Under the pieces are notes generated by a model, which had not been told where the DNA came from, searched no databases, and saw only the letters and a list, made by a program, of their open reading frames with translations. A DNA stretch of 64,000 bases from Caulobacter sp. 602-1. Its GTDB lineage: Bacteria > Pseudomonadota > Alphaproteobacteria > Caulobacterales > Caulobacteraceae. Positions 7,694 to 14,758 of the stretch are shown here, piece by piece. The position numbers and the translations under genes are program-made. Each line of letters starts with the position of its first letter. The stretch's first letter is position 1. The stretch lies in the NCBI RefSeq assembly GCF_003931565.1, contig NZ_RRYI01000005.1, positions 248,001-312,000 on the forward strand, read 5' to 3'.

Positions 7694-8389
7694 ATGACTG
7701 CTCCCGTAATTCCCGCCGACCTTTGGCTTGACCTGGCCGACCTCGAAGAGATCGACTTCGCGGTGGATCTCATGGTCGAGCAACTGGCGGCTGGGGATCC
7801 GCCACTTCCCGCGAAGCCGGTGAGAATCCTTGATGCACAACTCGTCGCTGGCGGTGCAGAACAGACCATGAGGCCGCGTGACGTGCGCGCGGCGACGAAG
7901 TTTCCCGTTGCAGGCAAGCCCAGCATAGAATTGAAGCCCTTCCCGGCTGTCGGGCAAAGCACCGAATTCCTCGCTGAGGATTTGGCCGCGTTTCGGTTTG
8001 CCGTGCGGCCAGTGCTTGCACACGAGGCCGCCCATGTTCGTCAGGCGGTCCAAGGCGGCCAGGCCTGGATCGACAAAATCACGGCCGCCGACAAGGCGTC
8101 TCAGGAAGCGCTGCGGTCCAACACATATCAGGACTACATGAACTATCTGGCCACGCCGATCGAAATGGCCGCGCACGCGACCCAGCTTGCGGTTGAAGTG
8201 CTCGGTGTGCACGGAGGCGGTCTGGACCAGGTGGAGTTCGAGAAACGTTGTGGGCAGGCCTGGGTTTGGCGTCACGCTCGCGACGCAACACGTTGGACGG
8301 AAGGTCAACAAACTCGCTTGCCGATGTTCATCCCCGTTGCGACGGCTTGGCGCTTACAAGCTTGGTGGTTGTATCAGCGACTGACTTGA
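7694..8389 (+). CDS. uncharacterised protein with a zinc-protease HExxH motif
   Basis: This 231-residue protein is not a family I can name. It has HEAAH at about residues 110-114 within RPVLAHEAAHVRQAVQGG, the pattern of zinc metallopeptidases, and a glutamate in ATPIEMAAHA (about 157) placed as a possible third ligand. There is no signal peptide. The rest is mixed helix with many Trp near the C-terminus. The ATG follows gtagagg; a TTG two codons earlier is less likely. An anti-repressor or toxin-like protease is possible, as HExxH proteins often regulate mobile elements, but that is inference. Confidence 0.7.
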   Translation: MTAPVIPADLWLDLADLEEIDFAVDLMVEQLAAGDPPLPAKPVRILDAQLVAGGAEQTMRPRDVRAATKFPVAGKPSIELKPFPAVGQSTEFLAEDLAAFRFAVRPVLAHEAAHVRQAVQGGQAWIDKITAADKASQEALRSNTYQDYMNYLATPIEMAAHATQLAVEVLGVHGGGLDQVEFEKRCGQAWVWRHARDATRWTEGQQTRLPMFIPVATAWRLQAWWLYQRLT

Positions 8390-8396
8390 TTTCGAC

Positions 8397-8753
8397 TTAG
8401 GCGCTTTTGCTATCAGGCGGAGCGATTTCGGAATCGATCTCGGCCGGATGCAGCGCCCATCGGATGGGGCAGGTAGCCGCATCGGAGACAGTCTCACCCG
8501 GGCGCTGCTGCGATCCGGCGAGGTGGACCAGCAGTTCGTTCATGCCGGCGCTGACAGCATAGGCCCAGCGCGGATGATCGGCCCGCGCCACACGGTGGAT
8601 GTCACGGGCGAGCTCGAAATGAAGAATGGTGCGGCCGCCGTCGGGGTCACGGCGGGCGAAGGCGAACAGGCCATCACCGCGCACGAAGCGGCCGTCGTGG
8701 TGGTAAAGGCTCATGAAGGCCACGCCGTCGATGATGATGCTGTCGTCCCGCAT
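8397..8753 (-). CDS. hypothetical protein
   Basis: This 118-residue frame converges on the HExxH gene, ending 7 bases from it. It opens MRDDSIIIDGVAFMSLYHHD and has a compact alpha/beta look (GLFAFARRD, TILHFELARDIHRVA) with an Ala/Ser-rich tail. I recognise no family. An earlier in-frame start at 8792 would add 13 residues. Composition and codon use are like the neighbouring element genes, which supports its being real. Confidence 0.55.
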   Translation of the reverse strand: MRDDSIIIDGVAFMSLYHHDGRFVRGDGLFAFARRDPDGGRTILHFELARDIHRVARADHPRWAYAVSAGMNELLVHLAGSQQRPGETVSDAATCPIRWALHPAEIDSEIAPPDSKSA

Positions 8754-9108
8754 GTCGGCCTCCGTCGTCGCGCGAGAACATAAGCAGAACATTTGTCCCC
8801 TGTGGAGTCGGTTCTCGCATCAGGCAGCCTTGCCGGCCCCGCCGATTCCACGCCAGAGCCTGTCTCTCAACGACCCGGGCGTTCGAGGGATTGAGAGCAA
8901 TAAGGCCATGCGAGACAAGGGTTTGGCGGGATCCGCGAGGACGCTTCCACCCGCCCGCCAGGCGTCCTTATCGCACCCGCGCAGACCGATCGCTCGTCTC
9001 CCCCGAGCTGATCGGCGGCGGCGGCCCAGGACGATGCCGGTTATCCCCCCCACCGGTTCCTGGGCCGTCGCTGATGGGCCTCACCCTGGTGGGCGGCGCG
9101 AGTCTTCC
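8754..9108. other. intergenic region upstream of the second DUF736 gene
   Basis: About 355 bases with no gene I can support. It should hold the promoters for the minus-strand hypothetical gene and for DUF736. I saw no strong repeat or hairpin. Confidence 0.4.
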
Positions 9109-9447
9109 ATGAACACCATCGGACACTTCCGGCGCGACGGCGACGGCTTCGTCGGACGCCTGACCTCCCTGACCCTCGATGCCGACCTGCGCCTGACGCC
9201 GAGCGAGAAATTCTCCAACAAGGCGCCGGACTACGTTGCGCTAATGGGCGACAACGAGTGTGGCGCGGCCTGGCGAGTTACCGACACCTCCGGAGCGCTG
9301 CTCAATCTCAAGCTCGATGATCCGAGCTGGCCCGAGCCGATCAGCGCCAGGCTCATGGCAGCCGAGGACGGCGTCCTGCCGCTGACCTGGATGCGCAAGT
9401 CCGAGCCTCCGGTCCAGTCGGCCGCCCCGCCCGCCGGGCCAGGCTAG
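9109..9447 (+). CDS. DUF736 family protein (second, divergent copy)
   Basis: This 112-residue protein shares the DUF736 frame: MNTIGHFRRDGDGFVGRLTSL, a central NECGAAWRV, LNLKLDDPSWPEPISARL and a closing LPLTWMRK. It differs enough from the copy at 7214 to be an old paralogue. Its function is unknown. Its stop codon overlaps the end of the convergent Xre gene by four bases. Confidence 0.88.
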   Translation: MNTIGHFRRDGDGFVGRLTSLTLDADLRLTPSEKFSNKAPDYVALMGDNECGAAWRVTDTSGALLNLKLDDPSWPEPISARLMAAEDGVLPLTWMRKSEPPVQSAAPPAGPG

Positions 9448-9947
9448 GTCTCCGGGTCGGTCTTGTCGTCCCCGGGCGGTCGATAGGCCTCGGCGATCGC
9501 CCGTTCAAGCCAGTCTTCGGCGCTGTCCGCCCGCTTGCGCAGGTAGAGCTTGATCTCCTCGTAGACGCGCCGAAACCCTTCCAGGAGCAGGGCGGGCGGC
9601 ACGACGTTGAGCTGCTCGCCGACGTCGTCGCGGAACTCCCTGAACGAGATCCAGAATGTCGTGGGCAACTTGTTGTCCATCGATTGACGGGCCAGGTCCG
9701 GATCGCGGAAGAGCAACGCCAGGATGATCGACACCGCATCGGTGGCTGTTGCGGTCGCGAAAAGCAGGATCTTGTTGAGATCGAGGTCGCCCTTGCCCGC
9801 TTCGAAATCCTGATAGGTTCGCACTGCGATGCCCATGCCGGCGGCGACTTCCGCCGCCGTCATCCTTCGCTCCTTGCGAAGCATCCTGAGGATCTGGGAA
9901 AGCAGCCGGGCCTGGCGCGCGAGTGGCGTCGAGGGCGAGCCAAGCAT
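9444..9947 (-). CDS. Xre-family HTH transcriptional regulator
   Basis: This 167-residue protein has an N-terminal Cro/C1-type helix-turn-helix (about 15-70): RMTAAEVAAGMGIAVRTYQDFEAGKGDL with the usual KILLFATA following. The C-terminal half is helical and of unknown role. It probably represses element genes. It is divergent from the GntR-lasso locus across 320 bases. Confidence 0.85.
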   Translation of the reverse strand: MLGSPSTPLARQARLLSQILRMLRKERRMTAAEVAAGMGIAVRTYQDFEAGKGDLDLNKILLFATATATDAVSIILALLFRDPDLARQSMDNKLPTTFWISFREFRDDVGEQLNVVPPALLLEGFRRVYEEIKLYLRKRADSAEDWLERAIAEAYRPPGDDKTDPET

Positions 9948-10267
9948 GCAACGCTCCGCACTGAAACAACTCTAGATGGCGTAGCAGATTTCACTTCGCC
10001 TCGTCGAGCAACCGGCGTGGTTGCGAAATTCCGTTGTTACACGCGAGAAGTTGTTGCGCATTGATCCGCCACCGGACGGCCGTCGCTGCGGTTGGAGTGG
10101 CGGAGATCGCGCAGCACTTACGCGGCAGATCGTGGGCGATCCCCTAAAACGCCGCGCGCCGCTAGGTCTGGCTGCGATTCGTCCACGCGCGACGGCGACC
10201 GTCCGGGTTCTGGCTCGACGTCGCGGTTCGCCCTGGCGAAAACTCCGGCTTCCTCCAGGAGCCGCCA
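9948..10267. other. divergent intergenic region between Xre and GntR genes
   Basis: About 320 bases, probably carrying two promoters. It includes several gttgcg/gttgtt repeats at about 10018-10060 that could be regulator half-sites. No gene can be supported. Confidence 0.35.
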
Positions 10268-10843
10268 GTGGGCCGAGACCGTGATCCCTTCGACCGGACG
10301 ATGGCGGCTTTGCGGGCGCGGTTGGCGCAGGCCGGTCCCCTGCAAGGCGCGGCCCTGCCCATCAACGGCCTGGCGGCCGAACTTGGGGTCAGCCCCACGC
10401 CAGTGCGCGAAGCCTTGGCACGTCTGGCGGGCGAGGGGCTGATCGTCCGCACCGCCGCCGGCTATGCGGGCGTCGTCCACGACCCGGCGAGCCTGTCTGG
10501 CCTCTACTCTCTTGCGCGGGTGCTCACGCTTGCGCATCCGGCGAGCGGCTGGCCTTTCGGCGAGATGGCATCCACCGGTCAGCAGCTCACGGGTACGCAC
10601 ATTGGCGACCAGGCTCTGGTCGAAGCCTTGCGACGGGTCCGCGCCCAGCTGGCTCCGTTCGCCTCTGGCGAAGAGCATGTGCTGGCCGGCGTGGAGGCCG
10701 AGCGGGCGCGGCTGGCGATGGCGGCGCTTGATCCGCCGAGGCTGCGGGCGAGTCTCGTCAGGCGGTTCTACGCGCGCCGCGTCGCGGCCAGCGGGCCCAT
10801 CCTGGCCGCTTCCCTGGGCCTTCTTGGCGAGCGGCGAATATAG
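10268..10843 (+). CDS. GntR-family transcriptional regulator of the lasso peptide locus
   Basis: This 191-residue protein has a winged helix of the GntR type near the N-terminus: LPINGLAAELGVSPTPVREALARLAGEGLI, the hallmark of the family. The C-terminal region is short and has no clear FadR-like metal site. GntR regulators are known beside astexin-type lasso peptide clusters, so it likely controls the precursor genes that start 75 bases downstream. The GTG start has caggag upstream. Its stop codon lies inside the first GAATATA repeat, so coding sequence and promoter element overlap. Confidence 0.85.
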   Translation: MGRDRDPFDRTMAALRARLAQAGPLQGAALPINGLAAELGVSPTPVREALARLAGEGLIVRTAAGYAGVVHDPASLSGLYSLARVLTLAHPASGWPFGEMASTGQQLTGTHIGDQALVEALRRVRAQLAPFASGEEHVLAGVEAERARLAMAALDPPRLRASLVRRFYARRVAASGPILAASLGLLGERRI

Positions 10844-10855
10844 ATTTGAATATAG
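10837..10855 (+). promoter_or_regulatory. GAATATA direct-repeat element before lasso precursor 1
   Basis: GAATATA-GATTT-GAATATA, two 7-bp direct repeats with a 12-bp period. It ends 62 bases before the precursor ATG. A near-identical copy stands at the same distance before the second precursor, so it is probably a promoter or operator. Confidence 0.75.
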
Positions 10856-10917
10856 GCGAAGGCCGCCGCCTGCTCGACGGGCCGCGCTCCTGCGGCGCTC
10901 TTGCCAGGGAGGTCTTC

Positions 10918-11043
10918 ATGACCCGCGATCGCCAAATCAAACTCATCCATCTCGGCTCGGCCAAGCGTCTGACCCGGGGTTCCGATCAAGGCGTCAGCCT
11001 GGAGTCGGCCGATCCCACCGATCGGTGGATGTTCCACGGCTGA
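10918..11043 (+). CDS. lasso peptide precursor A1
   Basis: A 41-residue precursor of a ribosomally made lasso peptide. The leader (1-20) ends in IHLGSAKRLTR, with the conserved Thr at position -2 that the cyclase and protease need. The predicted core (21-41) starts with Gly: ring GSDQGVSLE, closed by an isopeptide bond from Gly1 to Glu9, then tail SADPTDRWMFHG. Asp3 is too close to close a ring. The ATG follows agggaggt. The gene is upstream of the B and C enzymes and is 80% or so identical to A2. The core matches no lasso peptide I know. Confidence 0.92.
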   Translation: MTRDRQIKLIHLGSAKRLTRGSDQGVSLESADPTDRWMFHG

Positions 11044-11050
11044 GGGCCTG

Positions 11051-11083
11051 GATGGCCGGCGCCCAGGGCCGCCGCCGGCCATC
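11051..11083 (+). terminator. hairpin after lasso precursor A1
   Basis: GATGGCCGGC at 11051-11060 pairs exactly with GCCGGCCATC at 11074-11083, beginning 7 bases after the A1 stop codon. No T-run follows. It could limit read-through or protect the short precursor transcript. Confidence 0.6.
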
Positions 11084-11095
11084 ATCGGATGCCGC

Positions 11096-11114
11096 GAATA
11101 TAGGTTTGAATATA
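11096..11114 (+). promoter_or_regulatory. GAATATA direct-repeat element before lasso precursor 2
   Basis: GAATATA-GGTTT-GAATATA, one base different from the element at 10837. It ends 63 bases before the A2 ATG, against 62 for A1, so promoter and precursor were duplicated as a unit of about 260 bases. Confidence 0.75.
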
Positions 11115-11177
11115 CGAGCGGGGGATCGCCTCCTAGTTGGGCCGCAACCAGCGGCTTCAAGCGACAAGGAGATCGTC

Positions 11178-11303
11178 ATGACCCGCATTACGTCGATCAA
11201 GCTGATCCGCTTCGGGTCGGCCAAGCGCCTGACCCAAGGCTCCGACCAGGGCGTCAACCTGGAATCGGCCGACCCGACCGACCGCTACAAGATCGGCGGC
11301 TGA
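11178..11303 (+). CDS. lasso peptide precursor A2
   Basis: A 41-residue precursor, a tandem paralogue of A1. The leader (1-20) ends in IRFGSAKRLTQ with Thr at -2. The predicted core has ring GSDQGVNLE (Gly1 to Glu9 isopeptide bond) and tail SADPTDRYKIGG. It differs from A1 chiefly in the last five residues, where a bulky plug and the exposed tail lie, and at ring position 7. aaggag stands 6-7 bases before the ATG. A strong hairpin separates it from the B gene. Confidence 0.92.
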   Translation: MTRITSIKLIRFGSAKRLTQGSDQGVNLESADPTDRYKIGG

Positions 11304-11311
11304 ACTGGGGA

Positions 11312-11339
11312 GCCGGCGGCGGCGCTGGCCGCCGCCGGC
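11312..11339 (+). terminator. GC-rich hairpin between precursor A2 and the B gene
   Basis: gccggcggcgg at 11312-11322 pairs exactly with ccgccgccggc at 11329-11339. It lies between A2 and B. Partial termination here would give much more precursor than enzyme transcript, as is usual for lasso operons. Confidence 0.65.
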
Positions 11340-11362
11340 CTTGCCCTTCGGGAGGGTTTCAG

Positions 11363-12013
11363 GTGCCGCTCTTTCTGGCGCGCGACGTCCATGCAGCGAA
11401 AGTCGAAGACGATCTTGTCTTTCTCGACGTGGCGGCGGACGCCTACTTCTGTCTCGTCGACGGCGCCGACATGGTGCGACTGCAGGCCGGACGCTCGGCG
11501 CTCGTACCTGATCGGCTGGTTGCCGAGCAACTGACCGCCGCGGGGCTTCTTTCGGAAGAGCGCCTCAGCGAAGACGACCCGGACCTGCCCGATCCGGCCC
11601 GCGCTCTGGACCTGGCGCGTGGATCGCGGACGCTGACGGTGAAAGAGGGCCTTCGCGCTCTGGCCGCCAATCGCGACGCGGCGAACGCCGTCAAGCGCAT
11701 GGACCTGTTGACGCTGGTGACGGAGGCGGGGCGGAGATCGGTCAAGGCCAAGATCCGCCCACCGACGCAGGCCTTGCTGGATGAGGCCGCGGCCTTTCGG
11801 CGCCTGGCGCCATGGCTGCCTCATGGCGGCGTCTGCCTGATGCGCAGCTATCAGCTCCTGAGCCACCTGCGCGCCGCCGGTCACGATGCGGCGTGGGTGT
11901 TTGGCGTGAGGACCTGGCCGTTCGAGGCCCACTGCTGGCTGCAGGCCGGGGACATCATCCTGGATGACACCCTCGAGCGGGTTCGCACCTTCAGGCCGAT
12001 CATGGTGGTCTGA
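11363..12013 (+). CDS. lasso peptide maturation protein B (RRE domain fused to leader peptidase)
   Basis: This 216-residue protein cuts the leader from the precursor. The N-terminal part (about 1-85) is a PqqD-like RiPP recognition element that binds the leader (DLVFLDVAADAYFCLVDGADMVRL). The C-terminal part (about 120-216) is the transglutaminase-like cysteine protease: GGVCLMRSYQLLSHL gives Cys158, FEAHCWLQAGD gives His190, and ILDD supplies the acidic residue. The fused form is usual in Proteobacteria. It acts with the C cyclase, whose ATG overlaps its stop codon (TGATG). Confidence 0.93.
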   Translation: MPLFLARDVHAAKVEDDLVFLDVAADAYFCLVDGADMVRLQAGRSALVPDRLVAEQLTAAGLLSEERLSEDDPDLPDPARALDLARGSRTLTVKEGLRALAANRDAANAVKRMDLLTLVTEAGRRSVKAKIRPPTQALLDEAAAFRRLAPWLPHGGVCLMRSYQLLSHLRAAGHDAAWVFGVRTWPFEAHCWLQAGDIILDDTLERVRTFRPIMVV

Positions 12014-13803
12014 TGCGCGACTATCTCGCGGTCGAAATCATGGCGGACGAACATCGCCAGACGCTCGAAGCCCTGATCGATCGCCTCTGCGCGACGGGGC
12101 TTTGGCGCCAGGCGGCGCGCCGGCGGGACCTCGTCGTCCTGGTCGAAACCACGCGCCCGCCCGTCGTCCAGCTTCTGCCGGGCGACAGCGGCATTGTCAT
12201 CGGCGACCTGCATGATGCGGCGGCCGCGCGGGAAGGCTATGCCCGGCCCTTTGAAATGTATGGGCTCGCCGGGGGCGATCGATACGACACCGCCCAGCGC
12301 CTGACGACCAGGGCCTGGGGACGCTACGTGGCCCTGCTGACCCGGGGCGAAGGGCCGTGCGCGGTGCTGCGCGATCCGATGGGCGTCAGCGAGGCGATCG
12401 GCTGGACGCGGGACGGTCTGCGTTTCGTGGCCTCGCGGCTGCCGGACGACAGCGCCCTTTGGCCGGCGGGTCTGGCGATCGACTGGCCCAAGCTGGGTGC
12501 GATCCTGAGACGCAAGGCGCTGGCCAGTCACCTCGTCCCGCTGGTCGGCGTCCGCAGCTACGATCCGGGCGTGCTCGCCTTCAGCGACGGGGCGACCTGG
12601 CGCGCCTGGAGCCCGCTGTCCTGGGTCGAGCGGGACGACCGACGTCTGCCTCCGGCCGATCTGGCCAGGGTGGTCGATGGTGTCGTCGCCAACCTGGCCC
12701 GCGGGCGCCAGGGCGTGCTCTGCGAGATTTCGGGCGGGATCGACTCGGCGATCGTGACGGCCGCCCTCAAGCGGTGCGGGGCCACGGTGAGCCAGACCGT
12801 TCATCACTTCTGGCCGCAGGTCGAAGGCGACGAACGTCCATTCGCCGAGGCCGTCGCGGAACAGGCCGGCCTGCCGCTGACCACCGTGTCCCGCGGGCTG
12901 GTCGCCCTCGACGCCGAGAAGCTGGCGCGATCGTCGGCGGGGCCCCGGCCAACCTACATGGCCGGCGATCCGGACCATGACGCCGACCTAGCGCGGCGCC
13001 TCGACCAGGACGGCACCGATTGCATGTTCACGGGTCGGGGCGGCGATGCGGTCTTCTACCAGATGGCCGCCGTCGAGCTGGTCGTCGATCTCGTCCGCGG
13101 CGGCGGCCTTGCGGGCGGCCGGCGAGCGGCCCTGGCGCGCCTGGCCCAGCGGACCGGGCGGACGGTCTGGTCGTTGCTGGCCGAGGCGTCGCGCGGCGGC
13201 CGGAGCCTACCAGGGGGCGCGGAGCGGTTTGTCTTCCTGGCGCAGGACGCGCCCGCCGCGGACATCGTCCATCCCTGGCTCGCGGACCTGCGCGGCGTCG
13301 GTCCAGCAAAACGCCTTCAGCTGCGCGCGATCGTCAACAACCTGAGCGCCTTTCGGGAGAGCCTGCGCCATCGGCGGGGCGACGTCTTCGATCCGTTGCT
13401 GAGCCAACCCGTCGTCGAGACCTGCCTGTCGATCGCCGCGCCGCGACTGGCGCTGGGTCCGGCCGACCGACCCTTCGCGCGCCAGGCCTTCGCCGACCGC
13501 TTGCCGCAGGCGGTGCTGCATCGCCAGGGCAAGGGCAATGTCTCGGTATTCTTCGCGCGCAGCCTGGCCGCCAGCCTGGACTTCCTTCGCCCGTATCTGC
13601 TGGAGGGCGAATTGGCCAAGGCCGGCCTCCTGGACCTGGCCGCCCTGGACGCGGCGCTTGATCGCGACAGCCTGATCTGGTTCGACCACACCGGGGACAT
13701 CTTCATCGTCCTGGCCCTGGAGGCCTGGGCACGGAACTGGCGCGAACGGATCGGCAAGGCCGAGACAACGTCCCACGCGGGCCTTCAGCCGACGGGCGGC
13801 TGA
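12013..13803 (+). CDS. lasso peptide cyclase C (asparagine synthetase-like)
   Basis: This 596-residue enzyme activates the side chain of core residue 9 with ATP and closes the ring onto the Gly1 amine. It is built like asparagine synthetase B: an N-terminal glutaminase-like part without the catalytic Cys2, and an ATP-pyrophosphatase domain from about 225, with the loop EISGGIDSAIVTAALK (SGGIDS at 240-245) and GRGGDAVFYQ further on. RHRRGDVFDPLLSQPVVETCL and the final WFDHTGDIF region fit lasso cyclases. Translation is coupled to B. It is likely membrane-associated with B, as in other systems, which is inference. Confidence 0.93.
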   Translation: MRDYLAVEIMADEHRQTLEALIDRLCATGLWRQAARRRDLVVLVETTRPPVVQLLPGDSGIVIGDLHDAAAAREGYARPFEMYGLAGGDRYDTAQRLTTRAWGRYVALLTRGEGPCAVLRDPMGVSEAIGWTRDGLRFVASRLPDDSALWPAGLAIDWPKLGAILRRKALASHLVPLVGVRSYDPGVLAFSDGATWRAWSPLSWVERDDRRLPPADLARVVDGVVANLARGRQGVLCEISGGIDSAIVTAALKRCGATVSQTVHHFWPQVEGDERPFAEAVAEQAGLPLTTVSRGLVALDAEKLARSSAGPRPTYMAGDPDHDADLARRLDQDGTDCMFTGRGGDAVFYQMAAVELVVDLVRGGGLAGGRRAALARLAQRTGRTVWSLLAEASRGGRSLPGGAERFVFLAQDAPAADIVHPWLADLRGVGPAKRLQLRAIVNNLSAFRESLRHRRGDVFDPLLSQPVVETCLSIAAPRLALGPADRPFARQAFADRLPQAVLHRQGKGNVSVFFARSLAASLDFLRPYLLEGELAKAGLLDLAALDAALDRDSLIWFDHTGDIFIVLALEAWARNWRERIGKAETTSHAGLQPTGG

Positions 13804-13897
13804 ACTTCGTCGCTAGGCGAAGGATGGACCCAGGGCCGAAGCTGCCCTTATCCTCCGAACACCTTCTTTGGTCGGTTAGCCGAGAGCTAGGAACAAG

Positions 13898-14758
13898 GTG
13901 GGGAAAAGTCTTCGGGGCAAGAGCCGAGCGGTGACGCATTTCGACATTGGCGAACTTTATACGCGCGACCAAGTTCGCGCGGCTTTGGGTTTGCCGCCAA
14001 TGGCAGGTGGGGATTGGGCCACCGGCTATGCTCGGGTCGGCGAGGAGGTCTTTGTCTTCTGCAATGTCGGCATCGCGGGCCGAACCGGTCACGACTATCC
14101 GAACCGCTGGATTGACGACGCGCTCGACTGGTTTGGAAAAACCGGCTCCACGATGGATCAGCCACTTATCAGCGCGATGCTGGCCGAGGCGGTGACGACG
14201 CATGTTTTCTGGCGGGCCAAGGACCGCGGGCCTTTCATCTATGCCGGCGTGGGCATCCCTGACGGCGCATGGGGAGGAGAGCCCGTCGAAGTGCTGTGGC
14301 GCTTCGATGAGGCGGCGCAGCCGGTATTGATTGCGACCGACAGTCGACGGGTGATCCGCACGGCCCCGCAGGCGACCACGTTCCGCCACGGCCCGCCTCC
14401 AAGCTTCGGTCTGCGGCAAATGCTCACGACGGAAGGCGCCTGCGACCTCTATCTGATGGCGCTGGAGGGAGCTGTCGACGCTCTGTTTCCTCACTACAGC
14501 CCGGCGGCGACAAGTCGCTCCATCGTGAAGGTGGGCATTTCTCGGGATCCGCAACGACGCCAGCGCGAATTGAACGTGGGCTTTCCGCGAGGCGCCGCCG
14601 CTAGCTGGCGGCTGCGAACCTTCAGGACCTTTGGGAGCGCTGGCGAGGCCTACAGCGCCGAAGGCAAGCTCCTGGAACGGCTGGCTGCCTCCGGCCGCTG
14701 GATTAGCGGTGAGTTCGCGATCGTACCCGTTGGCGATCTCGACCGTCTTCTGGCCTAG
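13898..14758 (+). CDS. two-domain protein with C-terminal GIY-YIG nuclease (T5orf172-like)
   Basis: This 286-residue protein is not part of known lasso pathways. The N-terminal half (about 15-135) has LYTRDQVRAALGLPP, GYARVGEEVFVFCNVG and GRTGHDYPNRW followed by WFGKTGS, a pattern seen at the start of several restriction-like proteins and resembling a DNA-reading domain. The C-terminal half (about 185-280) resembles GIY-YIG enzymes of the T5orf172 type: DLYLMALEG, IVKVGISRDPQRRQREL, a Glu in AEGKLLERL and SGEFAIV. A stand-alone type IV-like restriction protein is a fair guess. It starts with GTG, 95 bases after the cyclase, and converges with the isopeptidase, overlapping it by four bases. 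Confidence 0.72.
   Translation: MGKSLRGKSRAVTHFDIGELYTRDQVRAALGLPPMAGGDWATGYARVGEEVFVFCNVGIAGRTGHDYPNRWIDDALDWFGKTGSTMDQPLISAMLAEAVTTHVFWRAKDRGPFIYAGVGIPDGAWGGEPVEVLWRFDEAAQPVLIATDSRRVIRTAPQATTFRHGPPPSFGLRQMLTTEGACDLYLMALEGAVDALFPHYSPAATSRSIVKVGISRDPQRRQRELNVGFPRGAAASWRLRTFRTFGSAGEAYSAEGKLLERLAASGRWISGEFAIVPVGDLDRLLA

Noticed and set aside
7610..8311. 233-codon open frame on the minus strand opposite the HExxH gene
   Set aside because: The plus-strand frame has a ribosome site, ATG and a plausible motif; the minus frame has none.
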